A stretch of DNA of 34,525 bases from Pseudomonas caspiana (GCF_002158995.1 NZ_LOHF01000030.1:23966-58490), one strand, 5' to 3'; shown: positions 8,580-17,016, counted from the stretch's first letter. A program made the numbers and translations. Notes: generated by a model not told the origin, from the sequence alone.

Positions 8580-8855
8580 CTAGGGGTTGACGCTGTCTTT
8601 CAGGGATTTACCCGGTTTGAAGGCGACGGTGTTGCTGGCCTTGATCTTCACTGGCTCGCCGGTTTGTGGGTTTTTGCCAGTGCGTGCGCCGCGATGGCGT
8701 TGAAGGAAAGTGCCGAAGCCGACCAGGGTAACGCTGTCTTTGCGATGCAAAGCACCAGTGATTTCTTCGAGGACGGCATTGAGAACGCGATTGGCTTGCT
8801 CTTTGGTCAGGTCCGCTTTTTCAGCAATAGCGGCCGCTAGTTCTGGTTTACGCAT
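8580..8855 (-). CDS. HU-family histone-like DNA-binding protein
   Basis: Small basic dimeric nucleoid protein of 91 residues that bends DNA without strong sequence preference. Family features are visible in order: MRKPELAAAIAEKADLTKEQ, the helical dimer core, VTLVGFGTFLQRHR (the GFGTF turn) and the DNA-binding arm RTGKNPQTGEPVKI, ending FKPGKSLKDSV. An AGAGGC ribosome site lies before the ATG at 8853-8855. It is a stand-alone gene with its own terminator. HU versus IHF cannot be fully settled by eye, but the arm and length fit HU, and this locus holds an HU-like gene in other Pseudomonas. Confidence 0.92.
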   Translation of the reverse strand: MRKPELAAAIAEKADLTKEQANRVLNAVLEEITGALHRKDSVTLVGFGTFLQRHRGARTGKNPQTGEPVKIKASNTVAFKPGKSLKDSVNP

Positions 8856-9043
8856 ATGAAGCCTCTTCTACGGTTTTTTGTTTTTATGTCCCGGACCGCT
8901 CATGCAGAACGGCGTCAGGTGCCGCAACAGCTCTACGTTGCGGCAGACGGGAATGAGGATGGCATGCTGTTCTGGCCGACGCCAGTAGACCAACGACCTT
9001 TATGCGGCCAAAAATGTGGCTTATCCGACAGAACGGCCAGTAT

Positions 9044-10192
9044 TTATGCCAATAGCGCTGGAAGCGTCTTATTGAGGGCGAGTTTTTCCATCACGGCGGC
9101 TCCCGTCAGGGCGTAACCCAAGAGGTTGCCGGCCGGGTCGTGACACAGAGCTTTGATATCAGCGCCCTGCCCTTCAACACTCCAGACGCCCTCGCTGCCA
9201 CGCGGAGGCGGAGACACGACGAGTGGGCAAACCGGGGTTTTTACCGTAATCGGCATAGGCCCGTATTTGACCGCTGTCGGAGTACCCGCGAGGGTTTGCG
9301 CCAAGGCGCGAGCGCAGCTCATCAGCGGCATCACATACAGCAGGTTCAAACCGTCGACTTCAGCACAGTCGCCCAATGCATAGATATTGGCGTGGGAGGT
9401 TTTCAGCTCTCGGTCCACGATGATGCCACGACCGATCTGCAAGCCTGCGGCCGCAGCCAGATCGACTCGTGGGCGCAGGCCGATGGCGGAAACCACAACA
9501 TCGCACTCAATGACCTGCCCATCGGACAGGTGTGCTTCAAGGCCATCGGCTGTGCGCTGCAAGCGCGTCATCAATGGGCCGAGGTGGAAGCGCGCACCGA
9601 GGCTTTCCAGGCCGGCACGCACGGCAGTTGCGGCAGCAGGCGGCAACAAAGTCGGCATTACTTGCTCACAAGGCGCGACCAGATCGATTTCGTAGCCCCC
9701 CAGAATCAAGTCATTGGCGAACTCGCAGCCAATCAGGCCGACGCCAAGAATCAACACCCGGCGCTTGCCTGCTGCGGCGGCTCGAAAGCGCGCGTAATCC
9801 TCAAGATCATTAATCGGGAAGACGGCGTCGCTAGCATCGCCTTCAACCGGTACGCGGATGGTTTCTGCACCCCAGGCGAGGATCAGATCACGGTAATACA
9901 CGGCCTCTTCACCGATCCATAGGCGTTTGTGCCCCGGATCAATGCCGCTGATGCGCGTGTGAGTGCGCACCTCAGCCTTGAGCTGGTCGGCCATCGCGCC
10001 GGGTTCAGCCATGCTCAGGCCATCGGCTTCCTTGTTTTTGCCAAAGCCGGTGGAGAGCATCGGTTTAGAGTAGGAACGCCCGTCATCGGCGGTGATCAGC
10101 AGCAGCGGCGTTTCGCCATCGAGCTTGCGAAATTCCCGGGCGAGGTTGTAGCCCGCCAGGCCAGTGCCAACAATCACAACAGGTGCGTTCAT
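9044..10192 (-). CDS. rubB: Rubredoxin-NAD(+) reductase
   Basis: FAD flavoprotein that passes electrons from NADH to rubredoxin, which in turn serves alkane hydroxylases or oxidative-stress enzymes. The product is 382 residues from the ATG at 10190-10192. Motifs: an N-terminal FAD-binding VIVGTGLAGYNLAREF, SYSKPMLSTGF, a second dinucleotide fold VLILGVGLIGCEFANDL for NADH, and the C-terminal FAD motif IYALGDCAEVDGLNLLY. Upstream in frame is a TTG (10202-10204), but the ATG has GGAA at the right distance, so it was preferred. It closely resembles P. aeruginosa PA5349. It lies 33 bp after the rubredoxin gene, so the two are probably co-transcribed. Confidence 0.93.
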   Translation of the reverse strand: MNAPVVIVGTGLAGYNLAREFRKLDGETPLLLITADDGRSYSKPMLSTGFGKNKEADGLSMAEPGAMADQLKAEVRTHTRISGIDPGHKRLWIGEEAVYYRDLILAWGAETIRVPVEGDASDAVFPINDLEDYARFRAAAAGKRRVLILGVGLIGCEFANDLILGGYEIDLVAPCEQVMPTLLPPAAATAVRAGLESLGARFHLGPLMTRLQRTADGLEAHLSDGQVIECDVVVSAIGLRPRVDLAAAAGLQIGRGIIVDRELKTSHANIYALGDCAEVDGLNLLYVMPLMSCARALAQTLAGTPTAVKYGPMPITVKTPVCPLVVSPPPRGSEGVWSVEGQGADIKALCHDPAGNLLGYALTGAAVMEKLALNKTLPALLA

Positions 10193-10225
10193 ACGTACTT
10201 CCAAACCAGAGAGTAAAAAACCGGA

Positions 10226-10393
10226 TCAGCCGATTTCGATCATTTCGAAATCCATTTTGCCCACGCCGCAATCCGGGCATAGCCAATCTTCGGGAACATC
10301 CTGCCAAAGCGTGCCCGGCGCGATACCGTCATCCGGCCAGCCGTCCGCTTCGTTGTAAATCAGGCCACAGACAATGCATTGCCACTTTTTCAT
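10226..10393 (-). CDS. rubA: Rubredoxin
   Basis: Small Fe(Cys)4 electron carrier of 55 residues, the redox partner of the reductase encoded 33 bp downstream. The two CxxC-type iron ligands are visible as CIVCG (Cys6, Cys9) and CPDCGVGK (Cys39, Cys42), with the typical YNEADGWPDDGIAPGT and PEDWLCPDC segments and C-terminus FEMIEIG. A GAGAG ribosome site lies before the ATG at 10391-10393. P. aeruginosa has two rubredoxin genes here; only one is seen in this window. It is divergent from ubiC. Confidence 0.95.
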   Translation of the reverse strand: MKKWQCIVCGLIYNEADGWPDDGIAPGTLWQDVPEDWLCPDCGVGKMDFEMIEIG

Positions 10394-10584
10394 CGTATAT
10401 CTCTCATATTTTCAGGCTATTTCGGGTGTACGTGGTCGTCAGTGCCACGCTTGCGCCGAACTCAGGGCGTTTTGTACTGACCGCGACGCCGACATGCAAC
10501 CCCGAAGATCACTACAGCCTTTTGCCGGTCGTCGGCTGAAGGGGGCAATCATGCTAAGCTCGCGGCCCCGATCAGCCTCAATAA

Positions 10585-11154
10585 ATGCTTACCGTGACTG
10601 AGCAAAAATCCTCTTCCGTACCTGTTGACTGGCTTGGACGCGAGCTGCTTGGAGACGCCGTCGAACCCTTGGTTCTGGAGTGGCTGTTTCATCAGGACTC
10701 TCTGACTCGCCGCCTGACAGCCCTTTCTGCTGACAACTTCAGTGTCACGCCTCTGTTCGAAGGCTGGCAAGCGCTGCGCGACGATGAGTGCCAGGCATTG
10801 GGTCTGCCTGAACAGAGCGTTGGTTGGGCGCGGGAAGTTTATTTACGCGGGTATGGCGAAAAGTGGGTCTTCGCTCGAAGTGTCGCGGCTCGCAGCGCGC
10901 TGCAGGAAAGCGGCTTGCAGATGGATGAATTGGGCACACGCTCGCTCGGCGAGTTGTTGTTCTGCGACCCGGCGTTTGATCGCGGCGCGTTGCAGGTCTG
11001 TCGTTATCCTGCGGTCTGGCTACCGGCAGCAGACGCCACCGAAGGTTTATGGGGACGCCGCTCGTGCTTTAGCCGGGGCCCATTGAAAATACTGGTTGCC
11101 GAGGTCTTCCTGCCTACGCTCTGGCAGGCGATTCGCACCACGGAGCATGGTTGA
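10585..11154 (+). CDS. ubiC: Chorismate lyase UbiC
   Basis: Cytoplasmic enzyme that converts chorismate to 4-hydroxybenzoate and pyruvate, the first committed step of ubiquinone synthesis. The 189-residue product shows the family segments VDWLGRELLGD-type N-terminus, EVYLRGYGEKWVFARSVA (substrate-binding Arg region), LGTRSLGELLF and WGRRSCFSRGPLKILVAEVFLP near the C-terminus. No clear Shine-Dalgarno precedes the ATG at 10585; an in-frame GTG at 10594 is an alternative start. Its TGA overlaps the ubiA ATG by one base, so the two are translationally coupled. Confidence 0.93.
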   Translation: MLTVTEQKSSSVPVDWLGRELLGDAVEPLVLEWLFHQDSLTRRLTALSADNFSVTPLFEGWQALRDDECQALGLPEQSVGWAREVYLRGYGEKWVFARSVAARSALQESGLQMDELGTRSLGELLFCDPAFDRGALQVCRYPAVWLPAADATEGLWGRRSCFSRGPLKILVAEVFLPTLWQAIRTTEHG

Positions 11155-12044
11155 TGTACCTGACACTTCTGAAATCGCTTAATCGCCTGAATCCTCGCAT
11201 CTGGGACTTCATCCAGTTGATGCGTGTCGATAAGCCGATTGGCATTTATCTCTTGCTGTGGCCGACGCTCTGGGCGCTGTGGATCGCGGGTGAAGGTTCG
11301 CCATCGCTGCTTAATATCGTGATTTTTGTGGTCGGCGTGTTTCTGATGCGAGCGGCAGGCTGTGTGATCAATGACTTCGCCGACCGCAAGGTCGATGGTC
11401 ACGTCAAACGCACTGAGCAGCGGCCGCTGGTGAGTGGCAAAGTCAGCTCTAAAGAGGCGCTGGTTCTGTTTGCGGTATTGGTGCTGGTGAGTTTTCTGCT
11501 GGTACTGCTGACTAACGCGACAACCATCTGGTTATCCTTCGGCGGCCTGGCGCTAGCAGCCTGTTATCCATTCATGAAGCGCTACACCTATTACCCACAA
11601 GTGGTACTGGGTGCGGCGTTTTCATGGGGGATGCCGATGGCGTTCACCGCCGAAACCGGCAACCTGCCTGCCGCCGCGTGGCTGCTTTACATCGCTAACC
11701 TGTTATGGACGGTGGCGTACGACACCTATTACGCGATGGTCGATCGTGAAGACGATCTGAAGATTGGAGTGAAATCCACTGCTGTGCTGTTTGGCGATGC
11801 TGACCGGATCATCATTCTGACACTGCAAGGGTTGGCCCTTGGTTGCCTGATGCTGGCCGGTGCGCGTTTTGAGCTGGGGGTGTATTTCTACCTGGGTCTG
11901 TTGGTGGCGGCGGGATGTTTCGTCTGGGAATTCTGGTCAACCCGCAATCGCGACCGCGATGCCTGCTTCAAGGCATTTCTGCACAACCATTGGGCTGGGT
12001 TGGCGATCTTTGTCGGGATTGTTGCGGATTATGGGTTGCGTTGA
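11154..12044 (+). CDS. ubiA: 4-hydroxybenzoate polyprenyltransferase UbiA
   Basis: Integral membrane prenyltransferase that attaches the polyprenyl chain to 4-hydroxybenzoate made by UbiC. The 296-residue product is strongly hydrophobic with about eight or nine membrane segments. It has both Asp-rich Mg-diphosphate motifs: INDFADRKVDGHVKRTEQRP (about residues 72-91) and YDTYYAMVDREDDLKIG (about 190-206). A TTG one codon earlier could also start the frame, but the ATG at 11154-11156, overlapping the ubiC stop as TGATG, is preferred. Confidence 0.95.
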   Translation: MYLTLLKSLNRLNPRIWDFIQLMRVDKPIGIYLLLWPTLWALWIAGEGSPSLLNIVIFVVGVFLMRAAGCVINDFADRKVDGHVKRTEQRPLVSGKVSSKEALVLFAVLVLVSFLLVLLTNATTIWLSFGGLALAACYPFMKRYTYYPQVVLGAAFSWGMPMAFTAETGNLPAAAWLLYIANLLWTVAYDTYYAMVDREDDLKIGVKSTAVLFGDADRIIILTLQGLALGCLMLAGARFELGVYFYLGLLVAAGCFVWEFWSTRNRDRDACFKAFLHNHWAGLAIFVGIVADYGLR

Positions 12045-12058
12045 ATGACTCTGGAAAC

Positions 12059-12147
12059 GTAGCAGCAATCGGAGGTCACGACGGTCTCGATGGCGGTGTG
12101 TCAGTTACATCGCAATCGGCGCCGTCGTAACCTCCGAAAATTCCTAC
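12059..12147. repeat. Palindromic intergenic repeat between ubiA and the 12160 gene
   Basis: Imperfect long inverted repeat: arms 12070-12084 and 12122-12136 match at 14 of 15 positions around CGGAGGT-ACGACGG, with outer GTAG and CTAC ends. It lies between two convergent genes and may also act as a terminator. It looks like a diverged relative of the other GTAGGAGC-type elements in the window. Confidence 0.7.
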
Positions 12148-12159
12148 GGAAGTGTTGTG

Positions 12160-12543
12160 CTATTTAGGTTTGACGATGTGCCAGACGCCGCCTTTGCCAT
12201 CGCCAGTGACGTCACCGACTTTCTTGTCATCCTTGTAGAAGTACAACGGCTTGCCGTCGTAAGCCCATTGCAGGGTTTTGTCGTCGCGTTTGATCTGGGT
12301 CCATTTGCCTGACGCTTTGGTATTGGCTTCAGCCACAAGTGGCGGCCAGTTGATTGCGCATTTGTCGTTACAAGCGGATTTGCCTACCGAGTCCTTGTCG
12401 AAGGTGTAGAGCGTTTTACCGCTGTGGTCTGTGAGGTAGCCGTTGTCCCCTGTCATGCCGGGTTCAGCAGCCATGACCAGACTGGAAGACGCCATTGCCG
12501 CAGCAGCTATCAAGCCCATGAATGTCGATGAAATCTTGAACAT
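12160..12543 (-). CDS. Small secreted protein with two YxFxxD-type repeats (COG4315-like)
   Basis: The product is 127 residues with a signal peptide (cut after SSLVMAA, about residue 26). The mature part holds two copies of the short motif typical of the secreted-repeat/Lipoprotein_15 family: LTDHSGKTLYTFDKDS, followed by CNDKCAINWPPL, and AYDGKPLYFYKDDKKVGD, ending VWHIVKP. The two Cys in CNDKC may form a disulphide. There is no lipobox Cys at the cleavage site, so it is probably soluble in the periplasm. The biochemical function of the family is unknown. AGGA lies before the ATG at 12541-12543. It is divergent from phoB. Confidence 0.85.
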   Translation of the reverse strand: MFKISSTFMGLIAAAAMASSSLVMAAEPGMTGDNGYLTDHSGKTLYTFDKDSVGKSACNDKCAINWPPLVAEANTKASGKWTQIKRDDKTLQWAYDGKPLYFYKDDKKVGDVTGDGKGGVWHIVKPK

Positions 12544-12632
12544 CGGTAGATCCTCTTCTTATGTGGAAACCGTTGTCGGATGAGACTGCACATTAGTCCT
12601 TAAAGAACGTGGCATGCTAGCCCCTACCCTGA

Positions 12633-12666
12633 CTGTCACACGACTGCAATAATTCCGTTATCTAAT
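12633..12666 (+). promoter_or_regulatory. Pho box and -10 region of phoB
   Basis: CTGTCAC-ACGA-CTGCAAT (12633-12650) is two 7-bp half-sites with a 4-bp spacer, as in PhoB binding sites. A -10-like TATCTAAT follows at 12659-12666, the arrangement where PhoB replaces a -35 element. This predicts autoregulation of phoBR. Confidence 0.85.
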
Positions 12667-12702
12667 GCGCCCCAAGACAGTTAAATGACAAGAGGTTCAA
12701 GC

Positions 12703-13392
12703 ATGGTTGGCAGGAGCATTCTGATCGTTGACGACGAAGCGCCTATTCGCGAAATGATCGCCGTTGCATTGGAAATGGCCGGCTATGACTGCATGGAAGC
12801 AGAGAACTCTCAGCAAGCCCATGCAATCATCGTAGACCGCAAACCGGACTTGATCCTGCTCGACTGGATGCTGCCTGGCACTTCCGGTATCGAACTGGCC
12901 CGACGCCTCAAACGCGATGAGCTGACCGGGGACATCCCGATCATCATGCTGACCGCCAAGGGTGAAGAGGACAACAAGATCCAGGGGCTGGAAGTGGGCG
13001 CCGACGATTACATCACCAAGCCGTTTTCCCCTCGCGAACTGGTCGCACGCCTCAAGGCTGTGCTGCGCCGTGCAGGCCCTACCGATGGTGAAGCGCCTAT
13101 CGAGGTTGGCGGTCTGCTGCTCGACCCGATCAGCCACCGTGTGACCATTGACGGTAAACCTGCCGAGATGGGGCCTACTGAATACCGTTTGCTGCAGTTC
13201 TTCATGACCCACCAGGAGCGCGCCTACACCCGCGGCCAATTGCTGGATCAAGTCTGGGGAGGCAATGTTTATGTCGAAGAACGTACCGTTGACGTGCACA
13301 TCCGTCGACTGCGCAAAGCCCTCGGCGATGCTTATGAAAATCTGGTACAAACCGTGCGCGGCACAGGCTATCGCTTTTCTACAAAAAGCTGA
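12703..13392 (+). CDS. phoB: Phosphate regulon response regulator PhoB
   Basis: OmpR-type transcription factor activated by PhoR under phosphate limitation. The 229-residue product has a receiver domain (acidic pair VDDEAP at 9-12, phosphoacceptor Asp54 in LLDWMLPG, ITKPFSPREL near 105) and a winged-helix DNA-binding domain (about 130-229; RTVDVHIRRLRKAL, VRGTGYRFS). An upstream ATG at 12685 would add six residues. The ATG at 12703 gives the standard 229-residue length and has AGAGG 8 bases before it. A Pho box lies about 55 bp upstream. phoR starts 90 bp downstream. Confidence 0.97.
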   Translation: MVGRSILIVDDEAPIREMIAVALEMAGYDCMEAENSQQAHAIIVDRKPDLILLDWMLPGTSGIELARRLKRDELTGDIPIIMLTAKGEEDNKIQGLEVGADDYITKPFSPRELVARLKAVLRRAGPTDGEAPIEVGGLLLDPISHRVTIDGKPAEMGPTEYRLLQFFMTHQERAYTRGQLLDQVWGGNVYVEERTVDVHIRRLRKALGDAYENLVQTVRGTGYRFSTKS

Positions 13393-13482
13393 TGATCTGC
13401 CCGTAAACAGACAGTTTGAACAGATAGCCGCAAACAGGCAGCGCAACCGCCCGGTATGCGCTCGACATGGATGTACGTTTAA

Positions 13483-14784
13483 TTGAATCAAAATTGGCAT
13501 GGCACCCTGATCCGCCACATGCTGTTGCTGGTGACGGCCTGCCTCGTGGTCGGGTTGATCAGCGGCGAATATGGCTGGAGCCTGGCCATCGGTCTGGGGC
13601 TGTATCTGGCCTGGACCCTCAAACAACTCTTGCGCCTGCACGAATGGCTCAGCAACCACCAGACCGACGAACCGCCGCCGGATGGCTACGGTCTGTGGGG
13701 TGAGGTCTTCGATAGCATCTACCACCTGCAACGCCGTGATCAGCGGGTACGTGGTCGCCTGCAGGCTGTAATCGACCGTGTGCAGGAATCCACCGCCGCC
13801 CTCAAGGACGCGGTGATCATGCTCGACAGCGAAGGCAACCTGGAATGGTGGAACCGCGCCGCAGAAACCCTGATGGGTCTCAAAACCCCGCAGGACAGCG
13901 GTCAGCAGGTCACTAACCTCGTTCGTCACCCGCGCTTTAAGGAGTATTTCGAGCAGGGCAGCTTTTCCGAGCCTCTGGAAATTCCTTCGCCGACCAATGA
14001 CCGGGTGCGCATTCAGATGCTGATTACCCGTTACGGCAACAACGAACATTTAATGCTGGTGCGCGACGTCACGCGGATTCATCAACTGGAACAGATGCGC
14101 AAGGATTTCGTCGCCAACGTGTCCCACGAACTGCGCACGCCTTTGACCGTAATTTTTGGTTATCTGGAAACCTTGCTGGATAACGTCGAAGAAGTGAACC
14201 CGCGCTGGGTGCGGGCCTTGCAGCAAATGCATCAGCAAGGTGGGCGGATGCAGACGTTGCTCAATGACCTGTTGCTGTTGGCCAAGCTCGAAGCGACGGA
14301 CTATCCGTCGGATAACCATCCGATTGTCATCAGCACATTGCTCAAGACCATCACCAGTGATGCGCAGGCGTTGTCCGGCAACAAAAATCAGCAGATCAAC
14401 CTGAATATCGAAACCGATGTTCAGCTCAAGGGCAGCGATACCGAACTGCGCAGCGCGTTTTCCAACCTGATTTTCAACGCCGTGAAATACACCCCCGCCG
14501 AAGGCAAAATCCAGATTCGCTGGTGGGCCGACGAGCGAGGCGCGCACCTGAGCGTGCAGGATTCGGGGATCGGCATCGAAACCAAGCATTTGCCGCGTCT
14601 GACCGAGCGTTTCTACCGCGTAGACTCCAGCCGCGCCTCCAATACTGGCGGTACAGGTCTGGGTCTGGCGATCGTAAAACACGTGCTCTTGCGCCACCGT
14701 GGAACACTGGAAATCAACAGCGTTCCAGGCAAAGGCAGCGTGTTTACCTGCCATTTCCCACCCATCCAACTGGCTCAAGCCTAG
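13483..14784 (+). CDS. phoR: Phosphate regulon sensor histidine kinase PhoR
   Basis: Membrane histidine kinase/phosphatase that phosphorylates PhoB and takes its cue from PstSCAB-PhoU. The 433-residue product has a short membrane region (about 10-50), a PAS-like domain (about 95-195, DAVIMLDSEGNLEWWNRAA), the H-box NVSHELRTPL with His215, and an ATPase domain (FNAVKYTPAEG N-box, DSGIGIETKHLPRLTERFYR, GGTGLGLAIVKH G-box). There is almost no periplasmic loop, as in E. coli PhoR. The start is a TTG at 13483, since a TAA stands just before it in frame; an ATG 12 codons in (MLLLV) is the alternative. Confidence 0.96.
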   Translation: MNQNWHGTLIRHMLLLVTACLVVGLISGEYGWSLAIGLGLYLAWTLKQLLRLHEWLSNHQTDEPPPDGYGLWGEVFDSIYHLQRRDQRVRGRLQAVIDRVQESTAALKDAVIMLDSEGNLEWWNRAAETLMGLKTPQDSGQQVTNLVRHPRFKEYFEQGSFSEPLEIPSPTNDRVRIQMLITRYGNNEHLMLVRDVTRIHQLEQMRKDFVANVSHELRTPLTVIFGYLETLLDNVEEVNPRWVRALQQMHQQGGRMQTLLNDLLLLAKLEATDYPSDNHPIVISTLLKTITSDAQALSGNKNQQINLNIETDVQLKGSDTELRSAFSNLIFNAVKYTPAEGKIQIRWWADERGAHLSVQDSGIGIETKHLPRLTERFYRVDSSRASNTGGTGLGLAIVKHVLLRHRGTLEINSVPGKGSVFTCHFPPIQLAQA

Positions 14785-14905
14785 GCTGCGACACCTCCGC
14801 CACTAGGCAAGCAGGCATTCAGCCGCTACATTGCGGCACTTATGCCCCCGGATTTCGGTGCGGCAATAACCTATCTCGCTAAAACGGAACCCGTAAAACT
14901 CCATC

Positions 14906-16246
14906 ATGGACCCTTCCCCTGGTTTTAACCTCGCTTCACTGTTCGCCGACTTCGGCATGATTCTCTTCGCAATGGTTCTGGTCCTGCTCAACGGCTTTTT
15001 CGTTGCGGCAGAGTTCGCCATGGTCAAACTGCGCTCGACCAAGGTTGAAGCCATTGCAGAAAAAAACGGCTGGCGCGGACACATCCTGCGCACCGTTCAC
15101 AGCCAGCTTGACGCTTATCTCTCGGCTTGCCAGTTGGGTATCACCCTGGCTTCGCTGGGTCTGGGCTGGGTCGGCGAGCCGGCGTTCGCCCACCTGCTGG
15201 AGCCGCTGCTGGCGGCTTTGGGCGTAGACACTCCGGAAGTGATCAAGGGCGTGTCGTTCTTCACCGCGTTTTTCATCATCTCCTACCTGCACATCGTGAT
15301 CGGCGAACTGGCCCCCAAATCCTGGGCGATCCGCAAACCGGAGCTGTTGTCGCTCTGGACGGCGGTGCCGCTGTACCTGTTCTACTGGGCGATGTACCCG
15401 GCCATTTACCTGCTCAATGCCAGCGCCAACGCGATTCTGCGTATTGCTGGCCAGGGCGAGCCTGGTCCGCATCATGAACACAGCTACAGTCGCGAAGAGC
15501 TGAAACTGATTCTGCACTCCAGCCGTGGCCAGGATCCGAGCGATCAGGGTATGCGAGTACTGGCTTCCGCCGTGGAAATGGGCGAACTGGAAGTGGTCGA
15601 CTGGGCCAACTCCCGGGAAGACCTCGTGACGCTGGACTTCAACGCGCCACTCAAAGAAATCCTCGCCCTGTTCCGCCGCCACAAGTTCAGCCGTTATCCG
15701 GTCTACGACGCCGACCGCGGCGAATTTGTCGGCCTGCTGCACATCAAGGACCTGCTGCTGGAATTGGCGGCACTGGACCACATCCCGGAATCCTTCAACC
15801 TGGCCGAACTGACGCGTCCGCTTGAGCGGGTGTCCAAGCACATGCCGCTCTCGCGCTTGCTTGAGCAGTTCCGTCAGGGCGGCGCGCACTTTGCGCTGGT
15901 GGAGGAAGCCGACGGCAAGATCATCGGTTACCTGACCATGGAGGACGTGCTGGAAGTGCTGGTCGGCGACATTCAGGACGAACACCGCAAGGTAGAGCGC
16001 GGCATCCTCGCCTATCAGCCCGGCAAACTGCTGGTGCGCGGCGATACCCCACTGTTCAAGGTCGAACGCCTGCTGGGCATCGATCTGGACCACGTGGAAG
16101 CCGAAACCCTGGCAGGCCTGATCTACGAAACCCTCAAACGGGTGCCGGAAGTCGAGGAAGTCATGGAGTTCGAAGGGCTGCGGATCATCATCAAAAAGAT
16201 GAAGGGCCCGAAGATCGTGTTGGCCAAGGTGGTCAAGATTGATTGA
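14906..16246 (+). CDS. CorC/HlyC-family membrane protein (DUF21 + CBS pair + CorC_HlyC domain)
   Basis: The 446-residue product has an N-terminal DUF21/CNNM-type membrane domain of about four segments (1-190; FAMVLVLLNGFFVAAEFAMV, GWVGEPAFAHLLEPLL, HIVIGELAPKSWAIRKPE), two CBS domains (about 210-345; HKFSRYPVYDADRGEFVGLL and HFALVEEADGKIIGYLTMED) and a C-terminal CorC_HlyC domain (about 360-446). Relatives are linked to Mg/Co efflux or tolerance and are often annotated as hemolysins without direct proof, so the ion is not assigned here. It lies downstream of phoR after a 121-bp gap. Its last 42 bases recur, degenerate, at 16976-17016 and 17669-17710. Confidence 0.92.
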   Translation: MDPSPGFNLASLFADFGMILFAMVLVLLNGFFVAAEFAMVKLRSTKVEAIAEKNGWRGHILRTVHSQLDAYLSACQLGITLASLGLGWVGEPAFAHLLEPLLAALGVDTPEVIKGVSFFTAFFIISYLHIVIGELAPKSWAIRKPELLSLWTAVPLYLFYWAMYPAIYLLNASANAILRIAGQGEPGPHHEHSYSREELKLILHSSRGQDPSDQGMRVLASAVEMGELEVVDWANSREDLVTLDFNAPLKEILALFRRHKFSRYPVYDADRGEFVGLLHIKDLLLELAALDHIPESFNLAELTRPLERVSKHMPLSRLLEQFRQGGAHFALVEEADGKIIGYLTMEDVLEVLVGDIQDEHRKVERGILAYQPGKLLVRGDTPLFKVERLLGIDLDHVEAETLAGLIYETLKRVPEVEEVMEFEGLRIIIKKMKGPKIVLAKVVKID

Positions 16247-16277
16247 TACGCCGATTGAGTTACGTCGCTCAAAGTGC

Positions 16278-16318
16278 AAGTATTTTTTCACTTTCTGCTT
16301 TGGAGTGAAGGAATACTT
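16278..16318 (+). promoter_or_regulatory. Inverted repeat just upstream of the broken XRE gene, possible operator
   Basis: Two 15-bp arms (16278-16292 and 16304-16318) match as inverted copies at 13 of 15 positions (AAGTATT..TTCACT), separated by 11 bases, and end two bases before the ATG at 16321. Antitoxins of the HipB/XRE type bind such palindromes to repress their own operon, so this may be a relic operator. It also covers the place where a ribosome site would be. Confidence 0.5.
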
Positions 16319-16320
16319 AC

Positions 16321-16720
16321 ATGGCAATGAAAATAGCACCGTTGCTCCCTGCAACGGAAAGACAGTTAGCTGATCTTGGCGAGCGCCTGAAGCTCGCCCG
16401 CTTACGACGTAAAATTGCTGCCAGACAGGCTGCAAAACGTACCGGAATGTCTCTCAAATGACTCTACGAGCGCTTGAGCGCGGATCTTCCGGCAGTACAA
16501 TCGGCACCTATTAGCAGTGATGCAGGTCCTTGGACTAGAAAACGACCTAAACAAACTCGCTGCCGAGGACCTACTCGGGCGACACCTGCAAGATGCAAAT
16601 CTACTTGTAGCGAAGAAAAAAGGCCTCGCCACAAAAAGAGCGAGCCAGCGTCTTCATCAGCAAAAAACTTACCTCCCGAAGATCGAACCGCTGAAAGGCC
16701 TACGGAATATCCAGCTGTAG
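16321..16720 (+). pseudogene. XRE-family (HipB-like) regulator/antitoxin, broken by two frameshifts
   Basis: Three frames read in sequence form one recognisable HTH protein. Frame one (16321-16461) gives APLLPATERQLADLGERL and KLARLRRKIAARQAAKRTG, stopping after MSLK. Frame two (16458-16514) gives TLRALERGSSGSTIGTY, the recognition helix and following turn, ending at a TAG. Frame three (16517-16720) gives MQVLGLENDLNKLAAEDLLG and HLQDANLL. The order and spacing match the helix-turn-helix partners of HipA-type kinases in Pseudomonas. Each break fits a one-base loss. A HipA-like fragment follows, supporting the identification. The tail (VAKKKGLATKRASQRL onward) is longer than usual and may not be native. 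Confidence 0.75.
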
Positions 16721-16796
16721 ATCAAAGCGAAGGCGGCTCAATCAGTAGTGATTCACTGGCAGCCTTGATACAGACTCGGATAAGGGCTAATACACA

Positions 16797-16912
16797 ATGA
16801 CCGCGGTGATCGGGGTATACGCCGACTGGGGGCTTACCGGAAGCTCAACAAATCTGTCAGCTTGACGGTGACGAAGCTGTTAGCGGTGTCAGCTACTAGA
16901 GAATATCGCTAA
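16797..16912 (+). pseudogene. Remnant of the N-terminus of a HipA-family toxin kinase
   Basis: An ATG at 16797 opens VIGVYADWGLTGSS, the characteristic start of HipA proteins paired with XRE antitoxins in Pseudomonas, and reaches a TGA within 25 codons. A different frame continues VSLTVTKL, as expected after that start, until a TAA at 16910-16912. Nothing else of HipA (about 400 residues in intact genes) is visible before the degenerate corC 3' copy at 16976. So only the first few dozen codons survive, with a frameshift. The assignment rests on a short stretch and on its neighbour. Confidence 0.6.
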
Positions 16913-16975
16913 AGCCTCGGGCTTTCACGGCGAGAGCAGGATCATATGGCGCCTGCCTTCGTGGGAAGATGGAAA

Positions 16976-17016
16976 GCCCGAAAGTTTGATGTCCGAGGTG
17001 GACAAAACTGATTGAT
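16976..17016 (+). repeat. Degenerate copy A of the corC 3' end
   Basis: Aligned by eye to the corC terminus (16206-16247) with one gap: about 31 of 42 positions match, beginning GCCCGAA and ending TGATTGAT. It marks the right end of the HipBA remnant. A 9-bp inverted repeat (16997-17005 and 17020-17028, GGTGGACAA/TTGTCCACC) overlaps it. Confidence 0.75.

Noticed and set aside
12697..14049. 450-residue open frame antisense to phoB and phoR
   Set aside because: Both plus-strand genes are certain; the antisense frame has no motif or ribosome site.
14936..16435. 499-residue open frame on the minus strand
   Set aside because: It is antisense to the corC-type gene, has His/Gln-rich low-information sequence and no family motif; a codon-bias shadow of a high-GC gene.
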